Below, one piece after another: positions 32,447 to 43,943 of a stretch of DNA of 64,000 nucleotides. The stretch spans positions 12,306,198 through 12,370,197 of the forward strand of contig CM044961.1 in the NCBI GenBank assembly GCA_024516035.1. The letters are read 5' to 3'. The number at the start of each line of letters is the position of its first letter. Position 1 is the first letter of the stretch. The notes beneath the pieces are model-generated. The model was given only the letters and a program-made list of their open reading frames with translations. It did not search any database and was not told the origin of the DNA. Origin of the DNA: Bactericera cockerelli (lineage: Eukaryota; Arthropoda; Insecta; Hemiptera; Triozidae). The position numbers were made by a program, and so were the translations under genes.

Positions 32447-32828
32447 TCGCCTCTGATAACACAAAGAGGCGTAAACCACAAATTTTTTAAATCGGTTTTA
32501 TTGCTTGGATTGAGTCTACTTGTGCTATATTTTGTTCTCACAAATAGACGTAATCCAATTATAATCCAAAGAAAAGATACATAAAAAATTGAAATCAGGC
32601 GTATCCCTCATTTTCTCTTTTTCAAACAAATCAAATAGGTGTAAATCGATAGTCACAGTTAAATAATCAAATTTGGCAACAGAAAAAGTTCGTATGGTCA
32701 TTCACGGGTACAGGGAAGTGAAGATTTTCCTACCGTGAACAGAAAATTTATGCACAAGAAAACTCATTTTGGCTCTCCTGTAAAATTTCGAAAATGTTGT
32801 TTACGCCTCTTTGTGTTATCAGAGGCGA
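32447..32828. mobile_element. 382-bp inverted-repeat element (MITE candidate)
   Basis: TCGCCTCTGATAACACAAAG then AGGCGTAAAC at 32447-32476 is the exact reverse complement of 32799-32828. Each arm itself can form a hairpin (CGCCTCT...AGAGGCG). ATTT lies next to both ends, but the exact boundary and target duplication are not clear. No coding capacity. Confidence 0.7.
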
Positions 32829-32929
32829 TTTGTCAGGATAAATAACAGGTATTTTATAAATGAAATGTCGTCTATCTCATTTTAATCTTGTCCTCTCTTT
32901 AGCAGAAACCACTATTCCTAGGTAGTGTA

Positions 32930-33190
32930 TTCCACTCGTTAATGCAAAACTAGCTTGCTTTAAAAATACACGCATTCCTCCCCCTTCCACTTCCCTGCTC
33001 CTGGATATCTCTCCTCCTATGAGAACTAGCAGAAATTCTCAGAATCAGTAATAAATATTTTACTTTTACTATATTCCACTATTCCTCTCGTATATGTAAA
33101 ACTAGCTTGGTTTAAAAATACACGCATTCCTCCCCCTTGCCTCCTTCCTGCATATCATTCCTCCTATGGGAATCATTCCCTTCCCATGCA
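32930..33190. repeat. Two-copy direct repeat, about 150-bp spacing
   Basis: AAACTAGCTTGCTTTAAAAA plus TACACGCATTCCTCCCCCTT starts at 32947, and again (one change) at 33098. TATTCCACT precedes and TCCTCCTATG follows in both. Confidence 0.85.
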
Positions 33191-33438
33191 TCCCATCAGA
33201 AATATAAGCTGCTTATTATCGAAGAAACTCAATAGGGAACTTTAGGTACTTAAGTTGATACCATCCAAGTACCCAGGTCCCAGGTTGCTACTTGGGAGGT
33301 AAGGTGCTTATTTGTGGAGGATAATTCCTAAGGGAAGGGGACTGGAAGACCAGTGTCGCGGCGATCAACTACTAAATAATAATGCTCTTTATTACATACT
33401 CATTTCAACTGCATGATTAATAATAATAATAATAACAA

Positions 33439-33592
33439 CCGACCTCAGTAGCTTGATCGATAAGGCGGCGGACTTGTAACCTGGAGGTCAGTGGTTCAAG
33501 TCCTGGTTTCATTCAGTTTCAGCGTAGATTTAGTAAAGCGAGTTTGAGTAGTTGTGATATCACGAAAGTGATTAACACAAATATGATAACTT
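33439..33592 (+). mobile_element. SINE family A, full-length copy
   Basis: CCGACCTCAGTAGCTTGATC, GGCGGCGGACTTGTAACCTG, GTGGTTCAAGTCC to AACACAAATATGATAACTT. TTTCATTCAG adds a short duplication within the head end. It sits between (AAT)n stretches. Confidence 0.9.
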
Positions 33593-33607
33593 AAAAATAA
33601 TAATAAT

Positions 33608-33830
33608 AATAATGCTCTTTAGTGTAAGGTAAACACCAGGCGAGGTTAATGCTCAAAGCATTTTCCACTACCTGACCACCAGAGTTTTATTGTTATGTGG
33701 TCATAATATGACTATTAGTATACCTCAAATCAATGAGAAAAAATTCATGCATTGGGTGGGATTCGAATCAACGGATCCCTAGGCTACCTGGATTACCGGA
33801 CCAGCGCCTTAACCACTTGAGTAACATTAT
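33608..33830 (-). mobile_element. SINE family D, best full-length copy
   Basis: The minus strand: ACTCAAGTGGTTAAGGCGCT, GGTCCGGTAATCCAGGTAGC, GATTCGAATCCCACCC, then ATGCATGAATTTTTTCTCAT, GACCACATAACAATAAAACT, AAAATGCTTTGAGCATTAAC, CTCGCCTGGTGTTTACCTTA and CACTAAAGAGCATTATTATT. The long variable region and CTGG/CCAG stem suggest a class II (serine-like) tRNA ancestor. The tail is (ATT)n. Confidence 0.85.
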
Positions 33831-34057
33831 TATTATTATATTATGCTTTATTAGGTAAAACAAAATTTTATACAGTTAATACAATGAAATTATAAAGAAA
33901 AAATAAATAGATTGAACAAAGAAACAAGAACAAAAAATAGAATAAAGCTACAGTTCTACCTAAAGGGCGGGGTTATTGCCTATGGCAATCTCTTCCACCC
34001 AACCCTTTTCTTCAACCCAATTTGGTCTATCATCTCGAACTTAAATTAGCGGGTTTT

Positions 34058-34198
34058 ACCGACCTCAGTAGCTTGGTCGATAAGGCGGCGGACTTGTTAC
34101 CTGGAGGTCGGTGGTTCAAGTCTGGGTTTCAGCGTAGATTTAGTAAAGCGAGTTTGAGTTGTGATATCACGAAAGTGATTAACACAAATATGATAACT
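34058..34198 (+). mobile_element. SINE family A copy with 17-bp target-site duplication
   Basis: TTAAATTAGCGGGTTTT at 34041-34057 is repeated with one change (CGG to CAG) at 34199-34215. The insert between them is a complete family A SINE, so this copy fixes the family's true ends. Confidence 0.93.
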
Positions 34199-34215
34199 TT
34201 AAATTAGCAGGTTTT

Positions 34216-34869
34216 GAAAATGTACAAGTCGCCACTGCTGTGAACTCCAGCTGCAAAACCTCGGGCTGCAGATCAAAAAGAAATCGAAACAAAGAAAAGA
34301 TCTGGAATTCTGGAGAAGAGGAATTGTATCGTTATTTTAAATGTAGAAGTAGGAGAGATAATGTACAGGGGGGTTCTCAAATTTCGTTTTTTGTTTTACA
34401 GCTTATTATGATAGAAGTCTACAAAACTATTAAAAACGAACAGAAAAAAACCACACTGAGATACTTTTTTTTTATACGGATTTGGCTGATCTTAGACCAC
34501 TATATTGACTATCTTAAAGTGAGTTTTCCGAAATCTGAAAAGCCTTGATAATATCATGTAATTAAACTGATAAAATATTTTTTAATGCCTAAGCTAGGAT
34601 TTTTTTTTCACTAAACAAAACATGTTGTGTGAAAATATTCGTGCCTCAATAATCTCTCGAACAAAATTCCTGTCTTGGTCAGGCAGTCCAAATAGGAAAC
34701 AGGATTTTACAACAACAAAAAAGAAAGGTTCATAGACATGGACTTCATAAACAACTTCCTGATCATAATATGCACATCAACTGACAAACACACTGTATAA
34801 GTACCTAATTGAAGAGAAGATTCTGCAAAACTCGATGCATAAAAAGTATTGATCAACATCTTTTTGTTC
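34216..34869. other. No recognised feature
   Basis: A 102-codon frame at 34240-34548 has no recognisable domain. Otherwise AT-rich. Confidence 0.45.
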
Positions 34870-35068
34870 AACGTCGCTCTCAACTGCATGGTCAATTGGT
34901 CATATCACAACGGGGGTTCTACCCTCCATTCTCTGAAAATTCACAAAGCTTGAGTGGGGTCGAGAATAGCCAACATCACTGGAGTTCGCATTTATTTTAT
35001 ACTATGGTCACCCATCCAAGTGCTAGCATCGCTACACGTTGCTCAACTTCAGTGCCAGAACAAGATCT
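34870..35068 (-). mobile_element. 5S rRNA-derived SINE, interrupted at its 5' end
   Basis: The minus strand shows CTTGTTCTGGCACTGAAGTT, GAGCAACGTGTAGCGATGCT, AGCACTTGGATGGGTGACCA (5S-like) and the body to ATGCAGTTGAGAGCGACGTT. A family B SINE begins where the 5S head should start. Confidence 0.75.
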
Positions 35069-35375
35069 CCAAAGCGCACGAATAGCTCAGTGGTTAAGCA
35101 CTCGCTTGCCATGCGGAAGGTCTCGGATTCGAACCCTTGCGGCGACAAAAATTTGTATTAAAAATTTGGTTACAGTTGTTTGTAAGGTATACCTTCCGGT
35201 GCGCTCGTGTTGACCCAGCACCTAAATGGGTAGTATTGTGTCACTTCTCGCCCATCAGAGGTAAACGTATTAAAGAATGGGCAGGCTACAGTACAGACCA
35301 CAAGCGTCTACAGTGGATCCTGTTTCATGGCTACGAAATAAAAAATGCTTTGAAACACTCATGTTTAAAAAAAAA
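35069..35375 (+). mobile_element. SINE family B, inserted beside the 5S SINE
   Basis: AGCGCACGAATAGCTCAGTG, GTTAAGCACTCGCTTGCCAT, TCTCGGATTCGAACCCTTGC and the body to GAAACACTCATG plus an A-run. It directly abuts or interrupts the 5S-type SINE. Confidence 0.9.
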
Positions 35376-35644
35376 TAAACGTTGGCTACATTCAGGGTGG
35401 ATCTGGAAGAGAATACCACAGGCCAAAGATATTATAATATTTCACTTAATCACCACCCATGATACGCACTCTTTTAGCTTTCAGTCCAATCTACAATACT
35501 GAGACTGGAGAACTTCAAGCCGAAAGGTAGGGATTTGAGTCCTGGACATTTAATATTTTCATTAGCTTGGTTCACCTGAGGACTAGGGTGCCAGTTAAAA
35601 GTTTTTTTTTTTAAAAAAAAACTTGATTTTGATTTTAAATCAAA

Positions 35645-35870
35645 TAGTCTTCTTCTTCTTTCACTTTCACTTTGCCTTTTCCCAAATCTACTTGGGGTCG
35701 GCATTGTTCAACCTCATGGTTAAGGTTGGTTGGTTGTGGCACATTTTTATGGCTGGATGCCCTTCCTAACGCCAACGATTCTATTTGATTTAACGTCCTT
35801 CTATTCGCTGGGAATCGTACCAGCTACCCACACTAACCTCACCCAGCCTGGGTAGGGCCGGAATTAGGTA
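35645..35870 (-). mobile_element. SINE family E body with long tail
   Basis: The minus strand: CCCAGGCTGGGTGAGGTTAG, GTGGGTAGCTGGTACGATTC, AAATCAAATAGAATCGTTGG, CGTTAGGAAGGGCATCCAGC and CCTCAACCATGAGG-like tail, then AAGTAGATTTGGGAAAAGGC. It matches 23455-23665. Confidence 0.8.
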
Positions 35871-36167
35871 GTAGTTAGGGTTAAAATAAAAAAAAAACCC
35901 ATCGTAAAATCTTAAAACAACACCCCAGCTCCACCGCGTACACCGATAGTCTTGAATAAAACTCGTTACTCTAATTAGTCACCTCTCATTTCCTTTGTTC
36001 TTCTTCGGGAGACATCTGTGCAAAGTTTTCTATCTGGTCCTTTGAGACTCCTTCCCTCATTTGAGAAATTCTGCCACCAGTGGCGACTCAACGAAATCTG
36101 AGAAGAGTACTGACATCGATGAGAAAGATCTCGATCGATGGTGAATTTTCAATGGTTAGTTGTTAGG

Positions 36168-36238
36168 TGGATAAATGCTTCAGCATTAACCTCGCTGGTG
36201 TTTACCTTCCACTAAAGAGTGTTATTATTATTAATTAT
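36168..36238 (+). mobile_element. SINE family D 3' fragment
   Basis: GTTAGGTGGATAAATGCTTC, AGCATTAACCTCGCTGGTGT, TTACCTTCCACTAAAGAGTG and (TTA)n correspond to the family D end. Confidence 0.7.
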
Positions 36239-37150
36239 CAGTATAATAATTATATCATTGTAATGTACATAATTATATTAAAGTATTCCTAATGATATAG
36301 TTATTATTAGCCTCATCTCCCCATCTCATGTGGACGAAGAAGACCGAGCTGAAAAGAACTTGAGGACTTGCAGATTTAAATAAATATAAAAAAATGAATA
36401 AATAAAAACGAAAGCGCCTCCACTAGTTCTTATCACACTTTCTGATCCAAAAGATGAAAGTCTTCTTTTTCTTCAAGATTTTCGTTAGCATCAGGTATAG
36501 GAAACAAAGCAGACATCTTGAATTTCAGTTTTATTAATTAGGGCAGCTTTCTATAAGTTTTTCATTAGGGTAGCGACATTTGGGTTATCGTCACTTTTAA
36601 TAAATATATATAATTTAGTATATAAGTATATTGATTTGGAGAGTTGATAATACAGTCGAATCTGGGCATGAGAGAACTTATGAAGAGATTTTTTTAATAA
36701 TAAATACCGTTAGGTAGGTATTGTATATTTTACGGTACCTACACGACCAATTTAAAAAAAAGAACGAAAAAAAAATAATATATTTTTAATATACAAACAA
36801 ATTAGTAACAATTTTACAAATTACCTTTTTCCAAACATAGAGAGGAAATTTTTTGCCTTATATTATTACTTACTAAAATTTCTAATATTAGAAATCGGAA
36901 GTATTTTCTCTTATATCCAAGGTTGACTATAATACATACCGTTAACATAATATCTACTATGTATTCATACTAGCTAAATAATTACATCAGGATACATCTA
37001 GAAACCTAATATACTTGTACCTTATTAGGATCGCTCTAACTACAAGTAATGCAACAAACTCGTGAAACTCGACACAAAAAAGAACCTGCAAGAGATGTGA
37101 TGTTACAATCCCAAACATTTTTTTTACCTTCAAAAACATACGTGTATGCT
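36239..37150. other. AT-rich DNA, nothing recognised
   Basis: No gene, no clear repeat. Confidence 0.55.
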
Positions 37151-37985
37151 GCTACCATACATTTATCTCTGTCTCTTCGGTTTTACTTCATTTTTCTCTT
37201 TCCCTCTCCCTCTCTCTGTTTTTCCCTTGTCCTACTGATATCTCCCTCTTAGTTTTTTCTCCACTTCTCTTTTTACCTCTTTATTTACCCTTACTCTACA
37301 TCGCGAACTCTTTTTCTTTCTCCCTTTCCTTTTTTTCTTCCAACTACTCACTTTCTCCTTCCTTCTCACTCTCTTCTTCCTCTCTCTTTCTCACCCTTTC
37401 CTTCTCTCCTTCCTCTCTTTCTCACTTTTTCCCTTCCTCTCCCTCTCTTTTCCCTCGTATCAATCTCTGTTCTTTGATTTTTTGTGCGTCTGCTGTTCTT
37501 TGTTCTTGAAAATGTTACGTAATCCTCATCTCTGCACCCTCCTCCTCTCTCTTCCTCCTTAACCTGCTTTTTGTCCTACTCTTCCCCTCCCACTCTTCTT
37601 CTCCCAAATTTTATCTTTTCCTTCTCTCTTCTTCCCTTCTCTTTTTCTTCTCTACCTCCTCCAGTCCATTTCTTATTTTATTTTCCCCCTATCTGCCTCC
37701 TTCTTCTGTCTTTCTCCTTCTTTTCCTTCAACTCCTTTCTTTCTCTTCTTTTTACTCTTCTCGTTTCCTCCTTATCTTATTCTTTCTCTTTCCTTCCCTC
37801 TCCCTTTCTCCTTTCTCCTACCCTAGATCCTCCTTCTCTTTTTCTTCCCTGCAACTACTTTAACTTTTCTTCCTCCTTCTCCTGCATTTTATCTTTACTC
37901 CTCTTTTCTCTCTACATCACCATTTATTTTCGCTCCTTCTTTGATTCCCACCATACAGTTACTAAAAGCTCTTCTTAAGAGTACA
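37151..37985. repeat. Pyrimidine-rich tract
   Basis: Non-tandem C/T-rich sequence of TTCTCC/CCTCC type. The 135-codon Leu/Ser/Phe frame at 37571-37978 is a compositional artefact. Confidence 0.8.
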
Positions 37986-38269
37986 AAAGTAATGCATTGC
38001 ATTGGTGATTATTATGTATGTAACAAGGTACATAATTTTATATTTCTATTTACATACACGGATTTCATGTACTTATCAAAGGTTTTTTTCTTTTTGATAT
38101 TGTAAATTGCATTGGTATATGTACAAATATATTTTATATTTTATATACGTACCATGTAACCTTGTATTTGTTTTAAAGCATTCCAGCGAGGGAGAGAAAA
38201 GAGAGATTTTTCAAGTACATATGTACAAAATACTTCACCTCCTAATATAATATATATACTATATAATTT

Positions 38270-38515
38270 TTAAAGATGAGTGTTTCATAGCCTTTATTTT
38301 CGTAGCCATGAAACAAGAGCTTCTGTAGACGCTTGTGGTCTGTATTGTAGCCTGCCCATCCCGTAGTACGCCTACTCTCTAATGGCGAGAAGTGACACAA
38401 TATTCCCAATTAGGTGCTGGGTCAACACGAGCCCACCGGAAGGTATAATTGTAACAAACCCTTACAAAACCATAATTGTAACCAAATTTTGAATACAATT
38501 TCTTTGTCGGCTTGG
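38270..38515 (-). mobile_element. SINE family B, 5'-truncated
   Basis: AGATGAGTGTTTCATAGCC, TTGTAGCCTGCCCATCCCGT and CGGAAGGTATAATTGTAACA are the complement of the family B body. The tRNA-like head is cut after CAATTTCTTTGTCGGC. A duplicated TTGTAACAAACCCTTACAAA region distinguishes this copy. Confidence 0.85.
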
Positions 38516-38789
38516 GGGATCAAAACCGGGGAGTAGAGCACTCGTATAAAATGTTTAACCTCTTTTTTTTTTTTTTAAAGGTAAGTGTACCCCGGAACCG
38601 CTTTCGCATTACAAAATGTTTAACCTACTTATGTACAATTGTACACCCTAGTTGGCGTTGGTGGCAGAATCAAATAGTGATTGGATTTGGATCCCTGGAC
38701 GCCCTGAATTTCAGAGGACTCCTTCAATAGTCCTTAATGTAAGGTATATTATAGAGGGAAAATGGGATAGAGATAGTAAGGAAGAGATG

Positions 38790-38795
38790 AGAGGA

Positions 38796-38840
<45 letters not shown>

Positions 38841-38866
38841 GAGAGAGAGAGAGAGACTCATTTTCT
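38790..38866. repeat. GA microsatellite
   Basis: (GA)n with minor interruptions. Confidence 0.9.
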
Positions 38867-38879
38867 AGGATAATAAAGG

Positions 38880-39404
38880 TAAACATCTTCTCATTTCTCA
38901 TCTTTTGTGTCTCCTCTATCTCATTATTTCCTCCCTTGATTTCTTCTCCTCCTCTATCTCTCCTTGTTTCTCTTTCCACCCCCTTACGATTTTCTTTTTC
39001 TTATAGCTCTCTCTTTCCCTCCCACTTTTGTTTCCAGTCTACTTACATGTAAACTAAATGCGAAATTCTTTGATCCATCCTCACTCCTTCTTTCTCTCGC
39101 CTTCTTTTCCTTCTCCCCCTCACTTCTCCTCCTACTTCTTCTCCTACTTTTCTCCTCACTTTTTCTCCTACTTCTCCCCCCCACTTTTTCTCCTTGTAAC
39201 TTTCTCTCTCTTTCTCCTTCTTCTCACATTTTATCTCTATTTCTCTCTCTTTTCACAGCCTGTTGTCACTCTATCTCTTCATTTTACTTCCCGCTGTTCT
39301 GTGAAGAGTTCTCTCTTTATTTCTCATCCCTGCTGTGACAATCTCATTCATTCTCTTTCTCTTACTCCCTCCTGCCTCTCACCCATACACTCTTTCTCTG
39401 TATA
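38880..39404. repeat. Pyrimidine-rich tract
   Basis: CTCCTACTTCTC-like degenerate repeats (clear at 39125-39195). No gene. Confidence 0.8.
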
Positions 39405-39640
39405 CAGGGTGATCGTAGAGTCACACGACAACCCTGGTTTGTGTTCCATCCTGTATCTCTAGAACGGTAATTGTTGGAAATATGAAACTTTTTGATATGA
39501 AATCCTCTCAACCAGACGTTTCCAACAAATCATTAAGCACTCAATCTTTTCTGATAAAGTGAGTTTTGGGCTGGCTGTACAAAGTGTGCAAGTTGGCCGC
39601 TATGCCGGGTGAGGTAAAACTTTGTAGCCATCCTGTATAT
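39405..39640. mobile_element. Small TA-flanked mariner-type MITE
   Basis: TATA-CAGGGTGATCG at the left and GCCATCCTG-TATA at the right give short imperfect inverted ends with TA duplications. CAGGGTG is shared with the ends of the elements at 15005 and 44770. The interior has no ORF of note. Confidence 0.5.
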
Positions 39641-39981
39641 ATAATATATATGTATATAAAATTATATATCATATTCTTAACTCTTTTGCTTTCCTCCCTT
39701 CCTCCCCTGCTCCAACTCTATCTAATCCCTCCAACAAAAGGTCAACGCTTATCTTCCTCACTTCTGAAAATGTCACGTCTGAAAATTTTAATTATTCTTT
39801 ATGAATGAAATTTACTAAACCTTCCTTCTTCTCACTCCCTCCTCTTTTACTTCTCTTACTCATTTTCTCCTTCCTCCTCCTTCTCCTCCTCTGCCTCCTC
39901 CCCTTCCTCATTAACCTTCTTCTCCTCCTCTCCTTCTTCATAAACCTTATTTTAGTTCCCTTTATATTTTTTTTTTACTGA
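39641..39981. repeat. AT-rich then pyrimidine-rich DNA
   Basis: CTCCTTCTCCTCCTC-like tract at 39820-39960. No gene. Confidence 0.6.
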
Positions 39982-40118
39982 ACCGACCTCAGTAGCTTGA
40001 TCGATGAGGCGGCGGACTTGTACCCTGGAGGTCGGTGGTCCTAAGTTCAGAAAAGATTGAGTTTGAGTAGTTGTGACATCACGAAAATGATTAACACAAT
40101 AATATGATAACTTAACTT
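39982..40118 (+). mobile_element. SINE family A copy with deletion
   Basis: CCGACCTCAGTAGCTTGATC to AATATGATAACTT. The segment between the B box and the GAGTTTGAGTAG motif is shortened. Confidence 0.85.
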
Positions 40119-40394
40119 TATATTTTTTACTCCGCCTCTTCCTCTCTCTTTATCTCCTGCTGTTTTTTTCTCCTTCCTTTTCTTATTTTTCCTTCTTCCT
40201 CTTTTTCTTCCTCATCCACCTGTTCTTCTTTTCTTATCCTTCCTCTCTTTCTCAACCCTTTTCACCTGCCTTTTTCAATACACAAGCAAATGGCTAATGG
40301 CCCATCATAAATTAATCTGCCTGTTAGTGAATCTTAGTAGGTATGGGTTATACAACACAAGATATTTAGCCATTAATTAAAAAATCAGGCAATA
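40119..40394. other. Pyrimidine-rich then AT-rich DNA
   Basis: Nothing recognised. Confidence 0.5.
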
Positions 40395-40680
40395 CTAACA
40401 ATAATACCCTTTTAGTGGAAGGTAACCAGATAGATAGATAGAAAAAATATTTGTATTCATTGTATAATAGTTACAAAGTGAGGAGGATTGACAATAAGAT
40501 ACTTATAAATATTGTGATAAAATTAAAATTTCAATGACAGAGATAATTTTCAAACAAAAATAAGATATTAAAAATAAAAAATAAATTACCTACGATAGGA
40601 AATATTTCCGTACAGTGGAAGGTAACGATCAGGCGAGGTTAATGCTGTAAGCATATTCTACCACCTAACCCTTTAGTTTT
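40395..40680 (-). mobile_element. Split SINE family D 3' fragments
   Basis: ACCCTTTTAGTGGAAGGTAA (40407) and CAGTGGAAGGTAACGATCAG plus GCGAGGTTAATGCTGTAAGC (40614) are both family D tail. The sequence between them, which starts CAGATAGATAGATAG, may be a later insertion with a GTGGAAGGTAAC duplication. Confidence 0.5.
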
Positions 40681-40821
40681 CTACACCTTTTCTACGCCTA
40701 AGCAACTGTTAGCTCTAAGGAAAACTCGTCCACCGTCTGCGACAAGAAGAAAAAGGAGACACGTTTTGTCTATGGAAAATTACTCTGAGCGTGTCATTGA
40801 CAGCTACTAGCTCACGCTGTG

Positions 40822-40878
40822 CGGAGAGAGAGAGAGAGGGAGAGGAAGAGAGAGAAAGAGAGAGAGAGGGAGAGGGAA

Positions 40879-40919
<41 letters not shown>

Positions 40920-41155
40920 GATAGAGAGAGAGATAGAGAGATAGAGAGAGAGATAGGAGAGAGAGAGAGAGGGAGAGAGAGAAAGACAGAGAGAGGGTGC
41001 TGGGAAAGAATAAAACAGGGAAATAGGTAAAATAAGAAAGGTTTCAAAACTTATAAAAAAAAGTGTAGACAGTTAAAAAAAAGAGTTTATAAGAAAAATT
41101 CAGAGAGAGAGAGAGAGATAAGAGAGGGAGAGAGAGAGAGAGATGAGAGAAATAG
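40822..41155. repeat. GA microsatellites
   Basis: (GA)n and GATA-interrupted tracts at 40822-40997 and 41100-41145. Confidence 0.9.
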
Positions 41156-42689
41156 AAAGACGCCGATGACAAACACATAAAAAAGGAAATATTTCAATAG
41201 CAATAAAAAAAAGAGTGCAGATAGTTAAAAAGAGTTTGTAAAGAACAATAAGAGAGTAGTGCCATAAAAAATCAGAATGAAATAAATTGAATAAATCTTC
41301 TAAAATAGATCTCGAGATAAATGGAGAAAAAAGGAAAGAAGAGGTTCACATAAAGAAAGTTGGAGAATGAGAGAAAGAGGAAATAAATTAAAGGAGTAAT
41401 AAAAAAAGAGTGTGCTGACTGAAATACGAAGCAAGAAAGAGAAGAGAAGAGGAGACAAGAAAGAGAAGAGAAGATAGTAGCATGCACTGCTGACGTGTGA
41501 GATGAAAGCTAAAAGGCGCCCACCTAGGTAAACAGTGAATTTTTTATAAAGGTGTTTTTTATTAAATAAAAAACAAAAAATGTTTAGACAATTATTTTAA
41601 AACAAGAAAGAAAAAAAAACTATAGTCGAAAATAGACCCTTATGGATAATTTCAACTGAAAGTCACTATATACATATAATTCAGAGTTAAGAATAGAACG
41701 TGTTGTTATTATAATTGCAGGAGTACCAGTGCCTATCTGCAGGACATAAATATCTAATGCCTTCAGCTTTATTTAGAAAAAATAGAGCTTTTCTTTCTAC
41801 AATATGTATAGTTTCCAGGTACAACTTTTTTTTTCTCAAAAATCAATTCCAAATATATTTTCTTACAATTTATTGTTACAGAATTAAAAATTGTAGAAGT
41901 GTAACCTTTTCTCAAAATTATAAGAAACTGTGATGGAAAAGGGGAATTTTGTATATTCCTACTCAGATTTTAGAATTAGCATATAAGAGATGTACAGGGA
42001 AACTGTGGACTAAAATCTAGATTTTGGGTATTGTTTGTAATTAATGGCGAAATGTAAGTTCTGATTCAAACTTTTGGACACAATAATAATGTGGATAAAT
42101 GGAAGAGCTGCATCAAAAGTACTAATAAAGCTAAAAAAAAAAAAAAAAAAAAAAAAACATACCAAAAAAAAGCAATACTCAATCAATACACGAATGTATG
42201 GGAAAAAAGAAAGGAACGATAAAGTAGAAACGTCAAAGAAAAGGATAAAAAGATTGCAAAAAATTAGGCAAATATAGCAAAAATGCGAAAATTATGAAGG
42301 GTAGGAAGAATTATGAAGAAGAAAAGAAGAAGAAGAAAAAAATAAAGAGGAAGAAGAACAAGAAACAAGGAGTAAAAAGATTAGGAGATATGAGACAACC
42401 TAGCTAGTAATGACGTTTTCTGAGATTGTAATAACACCAAGATATGAGGAAGAAAAATGAGGCTTCCTTTATCTACTAAACACAGGCCCAGGACGAGATT
42501 CAGGACTTCACCTGTGATTTTCTCTGTGTTATATATTGTACAATATACAGTATGTAACTACACAACATGACCGATTTTATGATTTATGAGGCGTGGGTAA
42601 TGAACCCATGAGATAATTATACGTCACGAGTTTTCCATAACTTCCTACATGGATAAATTTCAACAAGGTAAATAACCTTCAAAACAACT
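41156..42689. other. AT-rich DNA, nothing recognised
   Basis: Includes an A-run of about 23 at 42134-42157 and an A/G-rich patch at 42300-42375. No gene. Confidence 0.5.
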
Positions 42690-42836
42690 AAGTTATCATA
42701 TTTGTGTTAATAATTTTTGTGATATCTTAGAAGTCAAACCCGCTTTACAAGATCTACGCTGAATCCAGGACTTGAACCACCGACCTCCAGGTTACAAGTC
42801 CGCCGCCTTATCGATCATGCTACTGAGGTCGGTTCA
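42690..42836 (-). mobile_element. SINE family A, full-length copy
   Basis: The minus strand runs from CCGACCTCAGTAGCATGATC through GGTGGTTCAAGTCCTGG to AACACAAATATGATAACTT. Confidence 0.9.
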
Positions 42837-43000
42837 CTTACACTACTACCTTACTTTGCTCTACGTGTCCATGTATGATGTCATGGTGTTGGAAGGATTA
42901 ATATGAACCTTGTGGACACCCAGAACCTTTGTTCTGCGCCATATTACACAATACACATGTACGAAAAATTTCAGGACAATTTCGATTTTCTAAAAGAAAC

Positions 43001-43558
43001 AGCCAGACTACTGGTCGCAGTCTGGCTGGTGGACTATAAACAGGGACTATACCAGTAGTCTGGCTGGGGGACTATAAACAGGGAGTAGACCAGCAGTCTG
43101 GCTGGGAGACTATAAACAGGGAGTAGACCAACAGTCTGGCTGGGGGACTATAAACAGGGAGTAGACCAGCAGTCTGGCTGGGGGACTATAAACAGGGAGT
43201 AGACCAGCAGTCTGGCTGGGGGACTATAAACAGGGAGTAGACCAGCAGTCTTCTTGGGGGGGGGACTATAAACAGGGAGTAAACCAGCAGTCTGGCTGGG
43301 GGCCTATAAACAGGGAGTAGACCAACAGTCTGGCTGGGGGACTATAAACAGGGAGTAGACCAGCAGTCTGGCTGGGGGACTATAAACAGGGAGTAGACCA
43401 GCAGTCTGGCTGGGGGACTATAAACAGGGAGTAGACCAGTATTGACTTGGTTCTCGGGGCCCTTGTCAATTATTAGCCTCCTTGTAAAGACAGTTGTAGA
43501 AGTGCTGAGTCATTCCTCCACTGTCTGGCTACCATCGTTCACGATGACGCCACCCTAG
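43001..43558 (+). mobile_element. Minisatellite-bearing dispersed repeat, 11-unit copy with complete 3' end
   Basis: About eleven 38-bp units (for example 43170 to 43208) run to about 43440. They are followed by TTGGTTCT, CCTTGTCAATTATTAGCC, CTGTCTGGCTACCATCG, hairpin CATCG-TTCA-CGATG and ACGCCACCCTAG. The array opens with a unit piece in inverse orientation: AGCCAGACTACTGGT at 43001-43015 is the complement of ACCAGTAGTCTGGCT found inside the array. Confidence 0.75.
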
Positions 43559-43787
43559 GATGATGATGGAAAGCAAAAGGCTCGACAGTATTCCAGCCAC
43601 ACCAGCCCTGGCAACAGCACACTCAGCAACACGAACATAAAACAGAACACACATAAAACAAGCGTCCTGGCAGATTTACAAGCGCGTTTCTTTCACTTTG
43701 AACAATCATAAATATTATTCCTGCTCATCCCATGAGCGGATTTGTGATTGTGTGAGTGATACTACTGGGTGGTAGAAACAACATATA

Positions 43788-43916
43788 CCTCCCTTGCCTT
43801 TATCCCATATTAGCTTATGTTTCTTTTGGGGTCGGCATTGTTCAACCTCATGGGTGAGGTTGGTAGGGTGGAGCACGTTTTTTTTATGGCTGGATGCCCT
43901 TCCTAACGCCAACGTC
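43788..43916 (-). mobile_element. SINE E-type distal tail
   Basis: CCTTGCCTTTATCCCATATT, GGGGTCGGCATTGTTCAACC, GGTAGGGTGGAGCACGTTTT and GGATGCCCTTCCTAACGCCA match 23450-23570 almost exactly. The SINE body itself is absent. Confidence 0.7.
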
Positions 43917-43943
43917 ACAACAGAAACAATAGTTCTGTTAATA

